From the NCBI GenBank assembly GCA_015039365.1, contig WION01000493.1, positions 1 to 39,378 of the forward strand: DNA of 39,378 nucleotides, written 5' to 3'. The position numbers were made by a program, and so were the translations under genes. This DNA comes from Amanita rubescens (lineage: Eukaryota > Basidiomycota > Agaricomycetes > Agaricales > Amanitaceae). Under the pieces are notes generated by a model. It saw nothing but the letters and a program-made list of their open reading frames with translations, made no database searches and was not told the origin of the DNA. Below are positions 1-11,439 of this stretch, piece after piece (within the stretch, counting starts at the first letter, position 1; the number at the start of each line of letters is the position of its first letter).

Positions 1-869
1 CAAGATGGGCAGAAGCACAGAATCCGCAACTTAAAGACTGCGCGCGGCTCACAGTAGAGAAACGACCGTGGAGGGGCTTGCACAATCAGAGAGAATAAAT
101 TATTGCAACCGTCTGTAACGGTCGACTACCATGCGACCAAGTTTAAATTTCCGGACAAAATTTTTAATACACACGTATCGTTGACCCATCGTCTGAGTTT
201 CGGATTATATGACTTGCGCGGGCCAATGCACGGAGGGACTCCGGTGAGATTATTAGTGTCAAATGGTCACGGTCATGCTGCATGCCTTGCCCCACGTTCA
301 TGCTCTGGCCTAGAATCTCATCAATGACGTTCCAAAGATCGAAGTCCTGTCAATGCGCTTGTAGCGATCAGGTCAACATTGGAGAGTAACTTCGGAGGAA
401 CGATCAACATCCACTGTTCAGTGATTAGTAGTCAATGACGTAATACTCTCTTGGATCCATGACAATAAACAGACCAGCCACAGTGTTGCAGCTTTTCCTC
501 CCACGAACCTGATGCACCAATTAAACAAGAAAATGACGATATTCTACGTCGCGAACCTGCCGAAGTGGGTGGACATGGCGTTGGGAAGATTACAAAAAGC
601 CGGAAATAGTCTTGCTAGAGTGGCATTCTTTTTTTTTTTATTAATAGGAAGAGTGGCATTCCTTGCTCTACCACAGGACGAATGTCCCTGTCCTCATCAA
701 GGCACGTATCTCTGCATTTCCATGCCCGTTCCAATGGTTATATCGAGAATTTCTCTCTAGGACTATTCATATGTCGTGCCCGACGAGCAGCTAGATCAAG
801 CCTCGGTCCTTCTCTCTTCTATGGGCCTCCCTCTTTCACCTCCCTCGACGCTCCTTCTGCTGACAGAAG
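1..869. other. No recognisable gene
   Basis: Short open frames occur on both strands, but none resembles a known protein and none extends through plausible splice sites. There is a T-run near 631-640. I see no repeat shared with the rest of the window. Confidence 0.5.
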
Positions 870-1394
870 GTGACTTTCAAGCCAAAAGGCGCTTTCATCG
901 GACCACTCTTTGGACCGTACGTACACCACCTGGCACTCTATCCGCAATCATTTTCCACCTCGACAACTCTGAACTTGAAGAAAAGCCGCCCTCCCACCAC
1001 TCTGCTGCCTCTTCCATATGTAAATCGATTCGTGTACCTTCTCGACCAGCAGTCTACGCGTCGATCATCCGCATGTTGCTTAATTACCCAGAATATTGTA
1101 CTACAACAACGGTACTTCGGTTCGGATCTATCTGAACTTATCGGAAACGATCTCCTCGGGTTGGAAGATGATCCAAACAATGAAGAAGCTTTAGTTGGGA
1201 TGGGGCTGGAACAGAGGTTGGCGCACGCTACCCAGGTTGTATCGCAATGGGGAATTGACGGCGTTTGGCGCCCAGGAGAGGAATGGATAGGACATGCACT
1301 GGATGCGGCCGTTGCAGGGACAGGGAGTATAGAGTATCTCCAGTATCTCCCTTGTAAGGAGTCATACTTAATTGAGTGTGCTTTCGTGAACTGA
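870..1394 (+). CDS. Unrecognised ORF, possible gene remnant
   Basis: An open frame of 174 codons. The second half (about residues 95-165) has a balanced, soluble-protein-like composition with acidic stretches (LEDDPNNEEA) and a Trp-rich piece (GIDGVWRPGEEW). The first half is rich in Ser, Thr and Pro and looks random. I recognise no family. It could be one exon of a decayed gene or a chance frame. No partner exon with convincing splice sites was found, so both ends are arbitrary. Confidence 0.2.
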   Translation: MTFKPKGAFIGPLFGPYVHHLALYPQSFSTSTTLNLKKSRPPTTLLPLPYVNRFVYLLDQQSTRRSSACCLITQNIVLQQRYFGSDLSELIGNDLLGLEDDPNNEEALVGMGLEQRLAHATQVVSQWGIDGVWRPGEEWIGHALDAAVAGTGSIEYLQYLPCKESYLIECAFVN

Positions 1395-1916
1395 CGGGAG
1401 CAGAAGATGATTCTAACTTACTAACGAATATCCGACAGCGGCTTCTGCGCTGAAGCTGACAGTTTGCCGCCTCGATAAATTTATTTCCTTTTTTACTGAC
1501 ATCCAAGGCATCCCCCAAATAACGCGCAGCAAGTCCCAGTCTAGTACCACTAATCGTTCCCTTGAGATCTTGAGACTCGGAATAACAGGTTGGTTGCATC
1601 GTTCTTCTGAGCAGTGAAAATACGATGTCCGGATTTTTTTCCTGACCTTCTTAACCCTGACCTTCCCAAGTAGATATATTTAGCACTTGAGCGCTTGAGC
1701 AACGGTTCTGTAGATGATGGACATGATGCACGGATGAAGTCCTAGCCTCACCAAATAATGTGCTTGGAATAAATGTCCGCATATTCAGTCATCTGTGTTC
1801 ACATTTGGAATTTTAAAACTCATTCACGCTGGCATAGATAATTACTGCATTCGACCAAAAGACAGTGGAGTATGCACCAAATCACATACATTGGGTGGAA
1901 GTAAAATATGCATCTT
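1395..1916. other. Intergenic, nothing recognised
   Basis: AT-richer spacer downstream of the F-box gene, which ends at 1917 on the minus strand. It probably holds that gene's 3' end. No clear element was seen. Confidence 0.4.
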
Positions 1917-3500
1917 CTAATAAACATTCGGCTGATAAAATTTGGACCACATATCAGGAATCTCGGAGTCGGAAATACGTGACGGATTGGACTTTTCCTT
2001 CGGAGTACCGTTAATGACTACTCCAACACCCAGTTCTCTGAAAGCATCTGCATAGTTAATAAATTCACTATGATTCCCTACCGCCCTAAAGTTCAAATTT
2101 TGAAAAGCAGTTATCGTCTGATGAGTGCCCTCGTCTTCTTTCTTCGCGCTCTTACGGCGGGTCTCTACCATGGTAAACATCTTCCCCGGGTCGCATTCGT
2201 TATTTGTCTTGATGGATACCAGGCGACGCCCGAGCCTGCCGGTTGATAATCCATCCATGGCATCTTCATCAAACGTTATGTTTTTCGAGAAAGCGCAACA
2301 CCGCAATTGCGGCGCGCATTTAAGCACTTCGCTGGCGGTTGTTGAGCCTGTTTTGCGGAGCTCGAGTTCCTCCAATCGAGAGAAATTGAATCTTTCTGAC
2401 ATCGTAGGCAGCGTGGTCGACGAAAAGCCGCGGTAAAGCAATGACAACTTTTGCAGGTTTGGAAATACGAGTGAACGTCCAATCGCATCGAAAACGATAG
2501 ATCTGCGTCGCTGACGATGGAATTCCAGAATGAGAGTTTTCATATTAGGCAGGATGACGTTTTCCATGGTCACCAGTGGCTCCTCCCCTTCCCACTCCCA
2601 ATACCAGACGGCACGACATGATTCGAGTGACGTGGCCCGGAGTAAAACATTTAAAAATTGCGTGGGTGTCATTTCAACGCATCGTATGTCCAGGTGGCGC
2701 ATTTTGCCCATCGGCAAACAACCAAAACGAAGGAGATCGAGGCACGGACCCGAAGCGCAAAGTAAGAAGTTCACGCGGCTAACAAAAGATTCCAAACGCA
2801 GGGTTGGAGTGACTTTATGAGCATGAAGGACCACTCGGGTCTCTGTGAGATGTGGAAGAGCATCGTCGGGTATTTTCGATAGTTCGGCGAGTTGACAAGA
2901 CGAAAGCATCATCTCTATGCGTTTGAGATGTAGAGGTCGACAGAGAGTTTCAAGGGCATGCGCGAGATCCGGAATGACGGTTTTTAACAGGCAGAGTTTG
3001 AGTACCACGGACATGACCTTCGCTCGCCCGAGCCATATTCTCGCCATTTCCAACGTCTCTTCATCGAGTTTCACCATCATGACGTTATTCCATAATTCGC
3101 CAGTGTTCAATGCTATTCGTCGCCAATCGGAGCAAACATGAGAGACGATCTGCTGTGGAGGGGCACATGCGCGTTGGAAAGGAAGGTAAACCTCCTCATG
3201 CATTTGGGCACGTAGGATGAATATGTGCTGAATGATCTCGACGGGAAGCCTCTCGTGCAATGGCAACTTTTCCGAAGACCATTCCGGTGGACTGTCTACA
3301 CCGAAACATGATGGGGGATCTATATCCCTTTCCGTGAGGCGCAAGGCCGATCCGCCTTCTGCAACGGAACAAGAGCTCGTCATACTAGTCGGTTCCGAGT
3401 GGTCGGGGCCGGTTGGAGCCGGACTGGTCGATGCCCCCATCTTAGTGGACCTCTCGCTGAGGGAAGACTGAGATTTTGTGAGAGGTACTATTGGGATCAC
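1917..3500 (-). CDS. F-box domain protein (divergent copy A)
   Basis: An intronless frame of 527 aa. The first ~70 residues are Ser/Thr/Pro-rich and probably disordered. An F-box-like domain follows at about residues 80-145: LPVEIIQHIF, then a Cys-Ser-Asp-Trp-Arg-Arg helix (VCSDWRRIALNTGELW). The rest is a leucine-rich repeat-like region (for example MRHLDIRCVEM), as in agaricomycete F-box/LRR proteins. By family knowledge such proteins recruit substrates to SCF ubiquitin ligases through Skp1; the substrate is unknown. It is only distantly related to the tandem copies at 14-22 kb. A second Met at residue 21 is an alternative start. The call rests on the F-box and CSxWR signature. Confidence 0.85.
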   Translation of the reverse strand: MIPIVPLTKSQSSLSERSTKMGASTSPAPTGPDHSEPTSMTSSCSVAEGGSALRLTERDIDPPSCFGVDSPPEWSSEKLPLHERLPVEIIQHIFILRAQMHEEVYLPFQRACAPPQQIVSHVCSDWRRIALNTGELWNNVMMVKLDEETLEMARIWLGRAKVMSVVLKLCLLKTVIPDLAHALETLCRPLHLKRIEMMLSSCQLAELSKIPDDALPHLTETRVVLHAHKVTPTLRLESFVSRVNFLLCASGPCLDLLRFGCLPMGKMRHLDIRCVEMTPTQFLNVLLRATSLESCRAVWYWEWEGEEPLVTMENVILPNMKTLILEFHRQRRRSIVFDAIGRSLVFPNLQKLSLLYRGFSSTTLPTMSERFNFSRLEELELRKTGSTTASEVLKCAPQLRCCAFSKNITFDEDAMDGLSTGRLGRRLVSIKTNNECDPGKMFTMVETRRKSAKKEDEGTHQTITAFQNLNFRAVGNHSEFINYADAFRELGVGVVINGTPKEKSNPSRISDSEIPDMWSKFYQPNVY

Positions 3501-3946
3501 TTACGAGTGTGAATGGCAGGTGTTTAGATCACAGACCAGTGGCGGCTACAGCGTGGTAGAGGGGAGGCAGGTGGCCAGTTCATCGCGAAAGGATGTCACT
3601 TATAGAAGCGGAGAAGCGCCTCAGATCGGATGGGTGTAATAGTTCAACAAATTTAAACTCAGGAATACCAGGCGCCTACCGCAGCCAATTCGCTTTACGA
3701 ATGTATTACCGAACGTAACGAATGTAACATACTACAAAAAGCTACGCAAATGCAATGATCGTATGGATACAACATTGAAGAATGAAAGCCACAGTAAATG
3801 GTAAAATTGAGGGGACGAATGTATGTGCTATTAATGAACGTGGCGTTCCGATCAGGAGTAATGGACATGGGATGATGGAACATGGAAGTGAGCGCTTAAT
3901 AGATGCGTTGCGGCCGATGATAGGTGTGTGGTGTCGCTGTTGCCGC
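3501..3946. other. Spacer between two minus-strand genes
   Basis: It holds the 5' flank of the F-box gene and the 3' end of the membrane-protein gene. No TATA box or other element stands out. Confidence 0.4.
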
Positions 3947-6900
3947 TCAATCATCTTTGGTGGTAAAAGAAGCTGATCCTGGTCGGACATCGCCGCTCGA
4001 AGTCCTTCGAATACCACCAGCTCTGAAATGAATCGAACTAGGGGAAGCGTCGGTCGTTGGGGATGTAACCTCTAGTGGGCTTGTTTGGCTGGTGGAAACA
4101 GGGTGGGAAGATCCATGTCTTGATGCACCAAAGTCAGTGGGAAGTGGATGCACGTGCATGTCTACTGTAGGGGATGTGGACACGTATGATAAGCGCCCCT
4201 GGTCAGGGTTGCTAGATATTTCACGCGGAAGCGGCGGAACGGGATGAGGGTCCGTAGTTTCTTGTGGTGCTATGGATGTTTCAGCAGGTTGTGGTGGTAT
4301 AAATGGGGCATCGGGAGAGGAAGGCGACGCTTCTTCGGGTATGTATTCTTGACGTACACCGAATGTTGTACGCCAGCTCGCGTGTCGACCTTTTTGCCAG
4401 TGGCCGCGGTGCGAATGTTCATCGCTCTGGTATGTTTGATGTGTTTTGTGTGTCTGGAATGAGTAATGAGATTCTGCCGGAGAGGGAACCGGTGGATTCG
4501 CGCTACTGTAATAGTAAACGGATTTTCTGTCTCGCTTCTGACCGAATGTTGCCCTATCATCTTCTATCTCGATAACCCTATCGTCCTGGATATCCAACTC
4601 TGGAACGGGTTCGATTATGGGGCTCGGCTCCGGCCTGCCGAATGATGAGGATGAACCATTGCTGAAATCCAAAAATGACCGTTGAATTGGGTGTCTGGCA
4701 GTTTCAGATAGAGGCGGGAGCGAAACAGGGCGTGTTGAACCAGTATTTCCTGGAGTCACATTCGACTTTGGAGGAACTGGCCGACGTTCTTTTTGCTTCG
4801 CGCGGCTTTTTGAGGAGGCAGAATCGCTAACCGAACCCTCCCTACTACCCAGGTCAAGGAAGTCGAGGCGAAATGGGCTCATGCTGCTCAGAGTGAGGAA
4901 TCCAAACGAGCCTTTACTACTTCTACTTTTGCTGCTCTTACTGCTTTTAGACGTCCGCTGTGACGCCCGTTGCGATCCAGATCGAGCGCTTGGAGGTGAT
5001 AGCAGTGGCCCTTCATGCTGCTGTGCTCCTGGAGTCACGTCCAATTCGAGCGAGGATGGGTTGCCCGTTTGAGACGGGGATGGAAGCGTTTCTACATTAG
5101 CAGGGGTCTCTGTTACGGCTTCCGAAACGGGTGCGATAGGCAACGGGGGGAGCGCTCTTATCGGTCTTGCGACTTGACCTATTCTCCCACTGCTGCTGCC
5201 ACTCGGCTGTGGCGCTAGAATGGTGTGTGGAGTGATAGGAACCGGCGGCAGTTGCCTGAAGGAGGGTACAGGTTCTGCTGTCAGCTCCTTCTCTGGCTCT
5301 CGGTCTTCGGCGGCGGCGGCAGGCGACGTAATAATAGTGGGTACAGTAGCGCGCCGTGGAGGTCGTAGATCTTCAACGACAGCCGCATATGGATGTCGCG
5401 AAGATGAATGTCCACCTGCTGTCAGAGCAGTGGAATCGTTGTTCTCCTGTTCATTTGAGTCAGCCTCACGTCCTGACACGTAAGAAAGAGGAGTGATCGC
5501 TGTTCCCGCTTGACTATGTGGTGATTCGCTTCTTGATCCCTTGCCATCTTGCGAGCTAGGACTTTGTGATTCCAGTAGTCCAGGGTCTAGGTTGGTCCTA
5601 CCTCCTTCAAGAACAATGAGCCCTCCGCCACTTACAGCACGCCGTGATCCGGATGGAACACTTGAAGATGAGACACCAACGAATGGGTATACCACCCCTG
5701 TTCCCGTAGATTTTTTGGTCCACAACCCACTAGCAGCTCGTAAACCCGAGAAGATCGATCGAGCGACCTTCCCAACGCTTTCCTGGAGGTTTGAACGTTT
5801 TCTTTGCACTGTGTCATCACCAACGAGTTTCCAGGTAACAGTTCCACCAGTCCTTGACGGTTTTGCAAAGGACATAGTGGATACGCTATCAGCCCCCCTC
5901 TCCTCGTCAGCGTGCTCAACGCTTAAGTCACGGTATCCGACAGATGACGTGGTGAGACCTTGTTGGCGCCCTGAACTGCCGCTACTCCCAGTCCCGTGAA
6001 TACGTACGTGGCGTAGTGAAAACGATATTGGGAAGGAGAATGTGTTCGAACGAGGACGCAAGCTGATTTGACTGCTTTGCCGTTGGCTCTGTGTTCCTCC
6101 CACAGATGCAGAAATAGGCGAAACGGGGACCGATGCATTAGGACTAGGTTTCTGTGTGATGTCGATGACAATACTGGGTACCCTTCGAATTCCATTTTTG
6201 CTTGCGGACAAACGAGGAACAGACTCAATTGTCTGTGTCGGATCCCTAATGGGTACAACTCCTATCTCGCCGCCGTCGTCAGGGATGTTATTGCTAGAGA
6301 AGTATTCGCTGTCCACGCTTCGCACACTCCGACCAATTGGTGGGACAGGGGGTGGCCTCTGGGTATTCCAAAATCCACTTGGACTAGGCCCTAACATCGA
6401 GAGGATGCGGCTTATTCGTCTCCGATAACTGCTATGTTCGCTTTCTCTCGTCTTGTGACTTGGACTTCCTCCTTTCGTGCTCCTAGCCATCAAAGCATTA
6501 AACTGCGCTCGGCAACGACGGATACGAGGTCGATAGATAAGGTAATAGTATATCAAAAGAGCCGCAATGACGATGAATAGGACACCGGCCAAGACCACAG
6601 CTGCGATAGTACCACTTGACATCGAAATTTCGACATCTGATTGGGTAGTTGTCGGCCCTGAAGGCGGCCTACGAAAAAAGTCAGGCAAAACCAACACAAT
6701 CCACCAAATGTGCTCACGAAACAGGAAAATTGGGCGCAAACACTTGAAAATCGCCAGGCCTGATCATCAGCTCTGCGCCATCTTCATTGGTTACCGTAAG
6801 AGCGTAAGGAATAGTGGGATTTAGGCTAGAAGCATAAAATAATAGGGCGTGAGGGTTCGTGAACGAGGTCTCAGCAGAATAGTTCGTTGGCGCAAGGCTG

Positions 6901-7691
6901 AAGTCGGTATCATTATATTCATTGGGTTGCAAGGAAACAGAATATACAGCAGAGTGGGGGGTCGTTATTCCTGAGAGCATGATGGCGGTGCCTGCACATT
7001 TAGGTCATTAGTAAAAGCAAAAGGAAGAGGAATACGGTAAGGGAACCTTTAAGGTATGTTGTGACTCTATCGCCCGCATTTGTAGAGCGATAAACTTGGC
7101 CAAGCTGAGGGACAGATTCAAAAGACCAACGGCCATACCAAGCAATGTCAGAGTCGTTAACTGATTGAAGCACATAACTATGGGCAACGATAAGCGGTAA
7201 TTCCACTAGATTCAATAATGAACTCACTTTCCCGTGGTGTTGATAGGCGAAGGAGCGGTTATTGTAGCCTTGTCAAATGCCAAAAAGCCATCACTGGAAT
7301 TGGAGGGTTTAACTACGAGTGATATGTTGTGTTCTCGAAGCGGTAGGTCCTGGAAAGACGCCAATACTTGCTGAGAAAGATCAATGAGATCAGGCGTAGC
7401 TGCTTTGCCGTCAAGATAAACGGTGTAGTTCAAGTAAGCAGCAGTGGACACGTTTCCCAGCAGCTGCACGCCAGTTCCTTGCCATGTGATAGTGAAGGAC
7501 GCGTTGTTATCAGCGGTAATGTAGTATGAGGTGCCATTGGGTATCGCTCCAGTTAGAGTATTGCATCCCGAGAGTGTGAAACATGGTGTCCAACCGTTAC
7601 CTGGATTGGTTAATGAAATTGAACTTGAGGGTGAATATGAGATGGTCGGAGACGTATCATCCACATCCAAGTGGACGACACCATCCATCAT
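3947..7691 (-). CDS. Single-pass membrane protein with paired ectodomain and long disordered tail
   Basis: Four exons, read from high to low coordinates: 7691-7228, 7177-7047, 6991-6718, 6668-3947. Introns are 50, 55 and 49 bp. Donors are GTGAGT, GTTCCC and GTGAGC; all acceptors end in AG. Exons total 3591 nt, an exact multiple of three, giving 1196 aa. The ectodomain (about 1-300) has two beta-rich halves, each opening with a VDD/VND-S-type motif (VDDTSPTISYSP; VNDSDIAWYGRW), and several N-glycosylation sequons. One membrane helix lies at about 309-335 (GTIAAVVLAGVLFIVIAALL), followed by a basic YRPRIRR stop-transfer. The tail of about 860 residues is Ser/Pro-rich with SKSSKSSKS repeats. This architecture is common in Agaricomycetes; its function is unestablished, and a wall or surface sensor is my inference. 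The start (MMDGVV...) lacks a signal peptide, so an upstream exon is possible. Confidence 0.8.
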
Positions 7692-8704
7692 CACATCAAG
7701 GCGTATTGTGGGCTTGTTGCAGCATTGAGTTGGCTGGATATATATTTTCACTTCTGACACAAGTGATAACTCCGTAGGACGTCCGGTTCCCCCTATAGCG
7801 ACGACCCTGTGACCTAATTATTTCGGCCGTAGAATCGGCACTGTAACAACCTTCCCACCGCCGGCACGTCTTTACAATCTTCTACAGCCCGCGATACCAC
7901 CGCCAATCAGTTTGGTTTCAACTTCTGACCCCGATGAGCGGACAGAGGCTACAGGATACAAAACACACCGCTGAAACACAGTACATTGCTCAGGATCGTT
8001 ATCAATATGCAAACCTAGACAGAAAGCGCCCTCTGTCTACTTCTATGTCACACGGCTGCCGCCAGCATCGCCTTTTTGGCCTCGTTGCAGCTCTTCCCTT
8101 ATGTCGCACTCTGCGGTCCAAGAATCAATCCGGCCCGAGGAACTGAGTGATTTCGGTCCCTCTAGTTGTCAACCGTCAACGGCAGACCCCCGCCACATAC
8201 ACCAAGCAGACAGTCCGCTGATCGTCGGATTCGTGATAGCTGTCATTATGAAACGTCGTAATTAGAAATGTCATGGATATGCGATTACTTATGTTTTGGG
8301 AACCCACCTTTGTCTTAGCCCCCGCGATGACATTTTGACCCTTCCGATGTATTCGCTAGCAAAACATGGCACGATGACGCTGTCCTGTTTTAGTACCCTG
8401 GATTCATACCGAGTCTTTTGTGATGCTCCAATTTCACATAAATACCCCGGAATCGTGGACTTTCAATCAAGGCAGGACGTAGTGAGTCTTATTTAACTCG
8501 TCATCTTGAAATTAAAGCACGACGAATTCTTATGCCCTGCGTACGGTTTGCATGCTCTTTGCCAAAGGTAAGAGCTAAATTCCCAACAAGAGCCATGCAG
8601 ATACGTTTTCGCGAAAAAAAAAGTTTTCTGAAGACATTAGTTGTGGGATATAACGGCACGCGGCGCGAAGTTAATTTTTCCGCGATCAGTAGTGCACGGT
8701 AGTC
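7692..8704. other. Gene-free stretch upstream of membrane-protein gene
   Basis: It probably contains that gene's promoter. The open frame of exon 1 continues to about 7831 without an ATG, so a further 5' exon cannot be excluded. Nothing else was recognised. Confidence 0.4.
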
Positions 8705-8990
8705 CGTAAAAATGTCGACAAGTGATTTAGTAAAGCGGAGAAAGACGGCTGAGATTCGTGAGCGTTCTGATATTGTCTATGCGACGCTCAACTCATGCCA
8801 TTCCTAAAATTAATGAATTAACGGCATTTCCATGAAATTTGAACAGCCAATCGAGCGACCTTACCGCGAGGATTGTGCTCATAGTAGTTAATCAGGATCC
8901 AATCCATAAAATGCGATTCACGACAACAGTCGACACGGCAATGACTTAAACATAGCTCGTTGCTACCGTCAAGTCAATTTCACCACGCAC
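8705..8990 (+). repeat. Duplicated block, copy 1
   Basis: First of three copies of a ~260-290 bp block (others at 16322-16615 and, inverted, 18800-19060). Shared landmarks in order: ATGTCGACAAGT, AAAGACGGCTGAGAT, CGTGAGCGT, ATTGTCTATGCGACGCT, CGACCTTACCGCGAGG, GGATCCAATCCA. It contains a short frame starting MSTSDLVKRRKTAE that ends after about 30 codons. The sister copies are joined to an aldo/keto reductase fragment; this one is not. Function unknown. Confidence 0.8.
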
Positions 8991-9344
8991 GTTCATCCTA
9001 CGTTCGTTCCCATTGCATATATTTCCAAAGTCCTAACGCTTCGCTCAAGGTACTAACTTCATCGTTGCTCGGGTATGCCTTGCGTAATTAATAGGCTCAA
9101 TAGGTACCGCACCTTGCTTGGCATCGAAGAGAACGTGTCCACAGCATGCCGAAGAGTCCGAGACATCCTAAACATCAATCAGCTTTGATCTTAAGTTAGG
9201 TTCCACTCGGGCCGTTGTTGTTATATCATCTTCCTAGTTCTAGCTATCGGACACCACGATTTGAAACGCAATAGAGAAGGCGTTTATTTCAGCAGGCAGT
9301 ATTATAGTTTCAGCGTCCTACCATTTTACTGGTAGTAACAACTC
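8991..9344. other. Spacer downstream of F-box copy B
   Basis: No gene or repeat was recognised. It probably includes the 3' flank of the F-box gene that ends at 9345. Confidence 0.4.
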
Positions 9345-10790
9345 CTATGGAGTATATCCGTAATACAAGCAAAAGATTCCTAAATCCCCCAATTTATCGA
9401 CCCACCCATTAAACTCGACAACATCGGCTGCTGGAGGCACGGAAATATGGACCTCCATAATGTGTGACACCGAAACCTCAGATTTTGTGTCCCTTCTAAC
9501 ATTTTGGAATCGTGTCCATACCATCTCAAGGATTCTTAAAGAATCCCCAACTTCAGGTAGATAAAGAGTTCTGATATTAGGTGCTAGCTGTCCCGTCGAC
9601 ATCTCTTCTAGCGTTTGGCTGTCAAATACCACGTCCCCGTTCACCTTTAAAAAGGATAGAGAAGGCGCGTATTTCAACAAGTCAACAAGTCGGTACGGTT
9701 CCATTCCTTTGCCAAGACATAGCTTCTGAATTCGACTCATGCCAGAGCGCTGCGCCATATCCGCAAAATGCAGGGAAGTACAGCCGGGCATTTCCCTGCG
9801 AGCGTTTGTCATAGACATTGCAAGATTTTCAATCTGCGGCAGGATCAACAAGCGAAAGAATATTTTCGGGTTGGATCCAATTATGAAATGTAGAGTTAGT
9901 CGCCGTAAGTTGGGAAGAGTGATAAAGGACGGTGGTGCGTTGCAGGGAGCACGATCTGGACACACAACCATCCAAAGCTCCTCAAGAACTAAACAATTGC
10001 CGAGCGCATTTATTAATATGGAAGCTGAAATGCTTGCACTGTCGATACAGAGATGGCGGAGCTGACTCCACCGTAATGTCGTTATAAGACTGTATGTCGA
10101 GCAGTCCTCATAAGCGGCTAGCGGAAACAATGCTGCCGCCACAAGTCGTAGGGTGTGGAGAGATTGCGCCTGAGGTGGAAGGGACAATAACTTGTGAAAT
10201 TGAACACGAGTCAAGGTTAGATCCAGGCTTCGAAACTTGAAAGGCACCACGAGTTGATCGATGGCTTCAGCCCATGGGTCATGTCGACTTTGTGCCTTTA
10301 TTTCCAACGATCTAGGCATATCACCTGCACGACTGAGCCACTCGAATGCAAGATTGATTCTACGACGGTTGTAATAGTCATTGTACAACTGCATCGTGAC
10401 ATCCCGCCATAGTTCTGGCGTGTTCATAGCAAGTTTCCGCCACGATGAACAGACCCAGGTAAAAGAGGGCCATACTAGTTCTCTATGACGGGGACTAGGG
10501 ACATGGAGTCCATCTGGCGGAATGCACCATTGGAAGATGAGCTGGAGAATATGTTCGGGGAGCATCTTATGGGGTGCGAGTGCAACTTTGTAGCGAGAAA
10601 TGTCCAACTTGAGCTTGGCTTGTCGACACGTCAGCCGTGGATTTAGCTGCGCAATGACAATCTGTTCCTCCACGTCCCGCAACTCGTTTGTCGCGTGTAG
10701 GAGAAGCTTTCGAATATAAGTTTTCTCTTGGTCTGAAAACTCTCGGTTTGTTAGAAAACGAGTGCTGTCCGCCGACGACAATGTGGACAT
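9345..10790 (-). CDS. F-box domain protein (divergent copy B)
   Basis: An intronless frame of 481 aa. Residues ~18-70 are charged and helical, likely a short coiled coil (SDQEKTYIRKLLLHATNEL). The F-box-like domain follows at about 72-130: HKMLPEHILQLIFQWC, then FTWVCSSWRKLAMNTPELWRDV. The remainder has LRR-like character (LRHLCIDSASIS, LPNLRRLTLHF). It belongs to the helix-plus-F-box group common in mushrooms and differs from the tandem array at 14-22 kb. Expected role: Skp1-binding substrate adaptor. A fragment of the RD-rich gene's 3' end sits just upstream (10912-11150), the same relation seen for the tandem copies. Confidence 0.85.
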   Translation of the reverse strand: MSTLSSADSTRFLTNREFSDQEKTYIRKLLLHATNELRDVEEQIVIAQLNPRLTCRQAKLKLDISRYKVALAPHKMLPEHILQLIFQWCIPPDGLHVPSPRHRELVWPSFTWVCSSWRKLAMNTPELWRDVTMQLYNDYYNRRRINLAFEWLSRAGDMPRSLEIKAQSRHDPWAEAIDQLVVPFKFRSLDLTLTRVQFHKLLSLPPQAQSLHTLRLVAAALFPLAAYEDCSTYSLITTLRWSQLRHLCIDSASISASILINALGNCLVLEELWMVVCPDRAPCNAPPSFITLPNLRRLTLHFIIGSNPKIFFRLLILPQIENLAMSMTNARREMPGCTSLHFADMAQRSGMSRIQKLCLGKGMEPYRLVDLLKYAPSLSFLKVNGDVVFDSQTLEEMSTGQLAPNIRTLYLPEVGDSLRILEMVWTRFQNVRRDTKSEVSVSHIMEVHISVPPAADVVEFNGWVDKLGDLGIFCLYYGYTP

Positions 10791-10911
10791 GATGGCTTTG
10801 AATTAGTTGGGCTCATGATCATTTTTAGTCACGGACGAGAGTCACCATGGTAACATGTATTCGACGGTTTTCTAACAAAGAACGCCTCACCGTCAATCAC
10901 ACATGTCCTTT

Positions 10912-11150
10912 TCCTTTCTCTTTTTGTAGGGGTAGAATCACCCCGCTTTAGAGGCAACCGACGAGCCAACAGATGTTCGCTCCGCGTCGTTCCACCCACG
11001 GTGACCCACCCCACTTGCGCTACCACTTATTCCTCCTCCTACTCTCATCGACGCACTGGCACTCGCTCATCCCAACCTAGTAGGCGACGAGGGCGTCCTA
11101 CTGATCTGAGATTGAGGCGTCGGACTCGGACCATGATGATCACGGTCCTC
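10912..11150 (-). pseudogene. Truncated 3' fragment of the RD/RE-rich gene (copy 1)
   Basis: Closely matches the 3' end of the gene at 22048-24967. Shared stretches include GGGGTAGAATCACCCCGC and TTTAGAGGCAAC, then GAGGCGTCGGACTCGGACC and GATGATCACGGTCCT. Small indels break the frame and only the last ~240 bp of the parent are present. It lies in the 5' flank of F-box copy B. Confidence 0.85.
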
Positions 11151-11351
11151 ATGCAATAGCGCAGGAAGTGAACATAGCCTCTGAGAGCGGTCACGTCAAT
11201 TACTCTTCAGAAGAATCAGGCGCAGGAGAAGAGCCTCAGGAACCTTGAAAATGTTAGCTACACGTGTAAAATGTGAAATGGTGATAGCTGGTTGTAAATT
11301 ATACAGTGAATAGTCATTCGTGCACAAACTTGGCAATCCTGGCTGAGTTGA

Positions 11352-11411
11352 GAAATTGGCTTGAGGAAGCGTGCAGGTGTTGAAATTGGCTTGAGGAAGC
11401 GTGCCAGTGTC
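11352..11411. repeat. Two tandem 30-bp repeats
   Basis: The unit GAAATTGGCTTGAGGAAGCG plus 10 more bases occurs at 11352-11381 and 11382-11411 with few differences. It lies just 3' of the kinase gene that ends at 11440. No function is evident. Confidence 0.9.
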
Positions 11412-11439
11412 AATAATAATTAATAAATTAATATACTAA

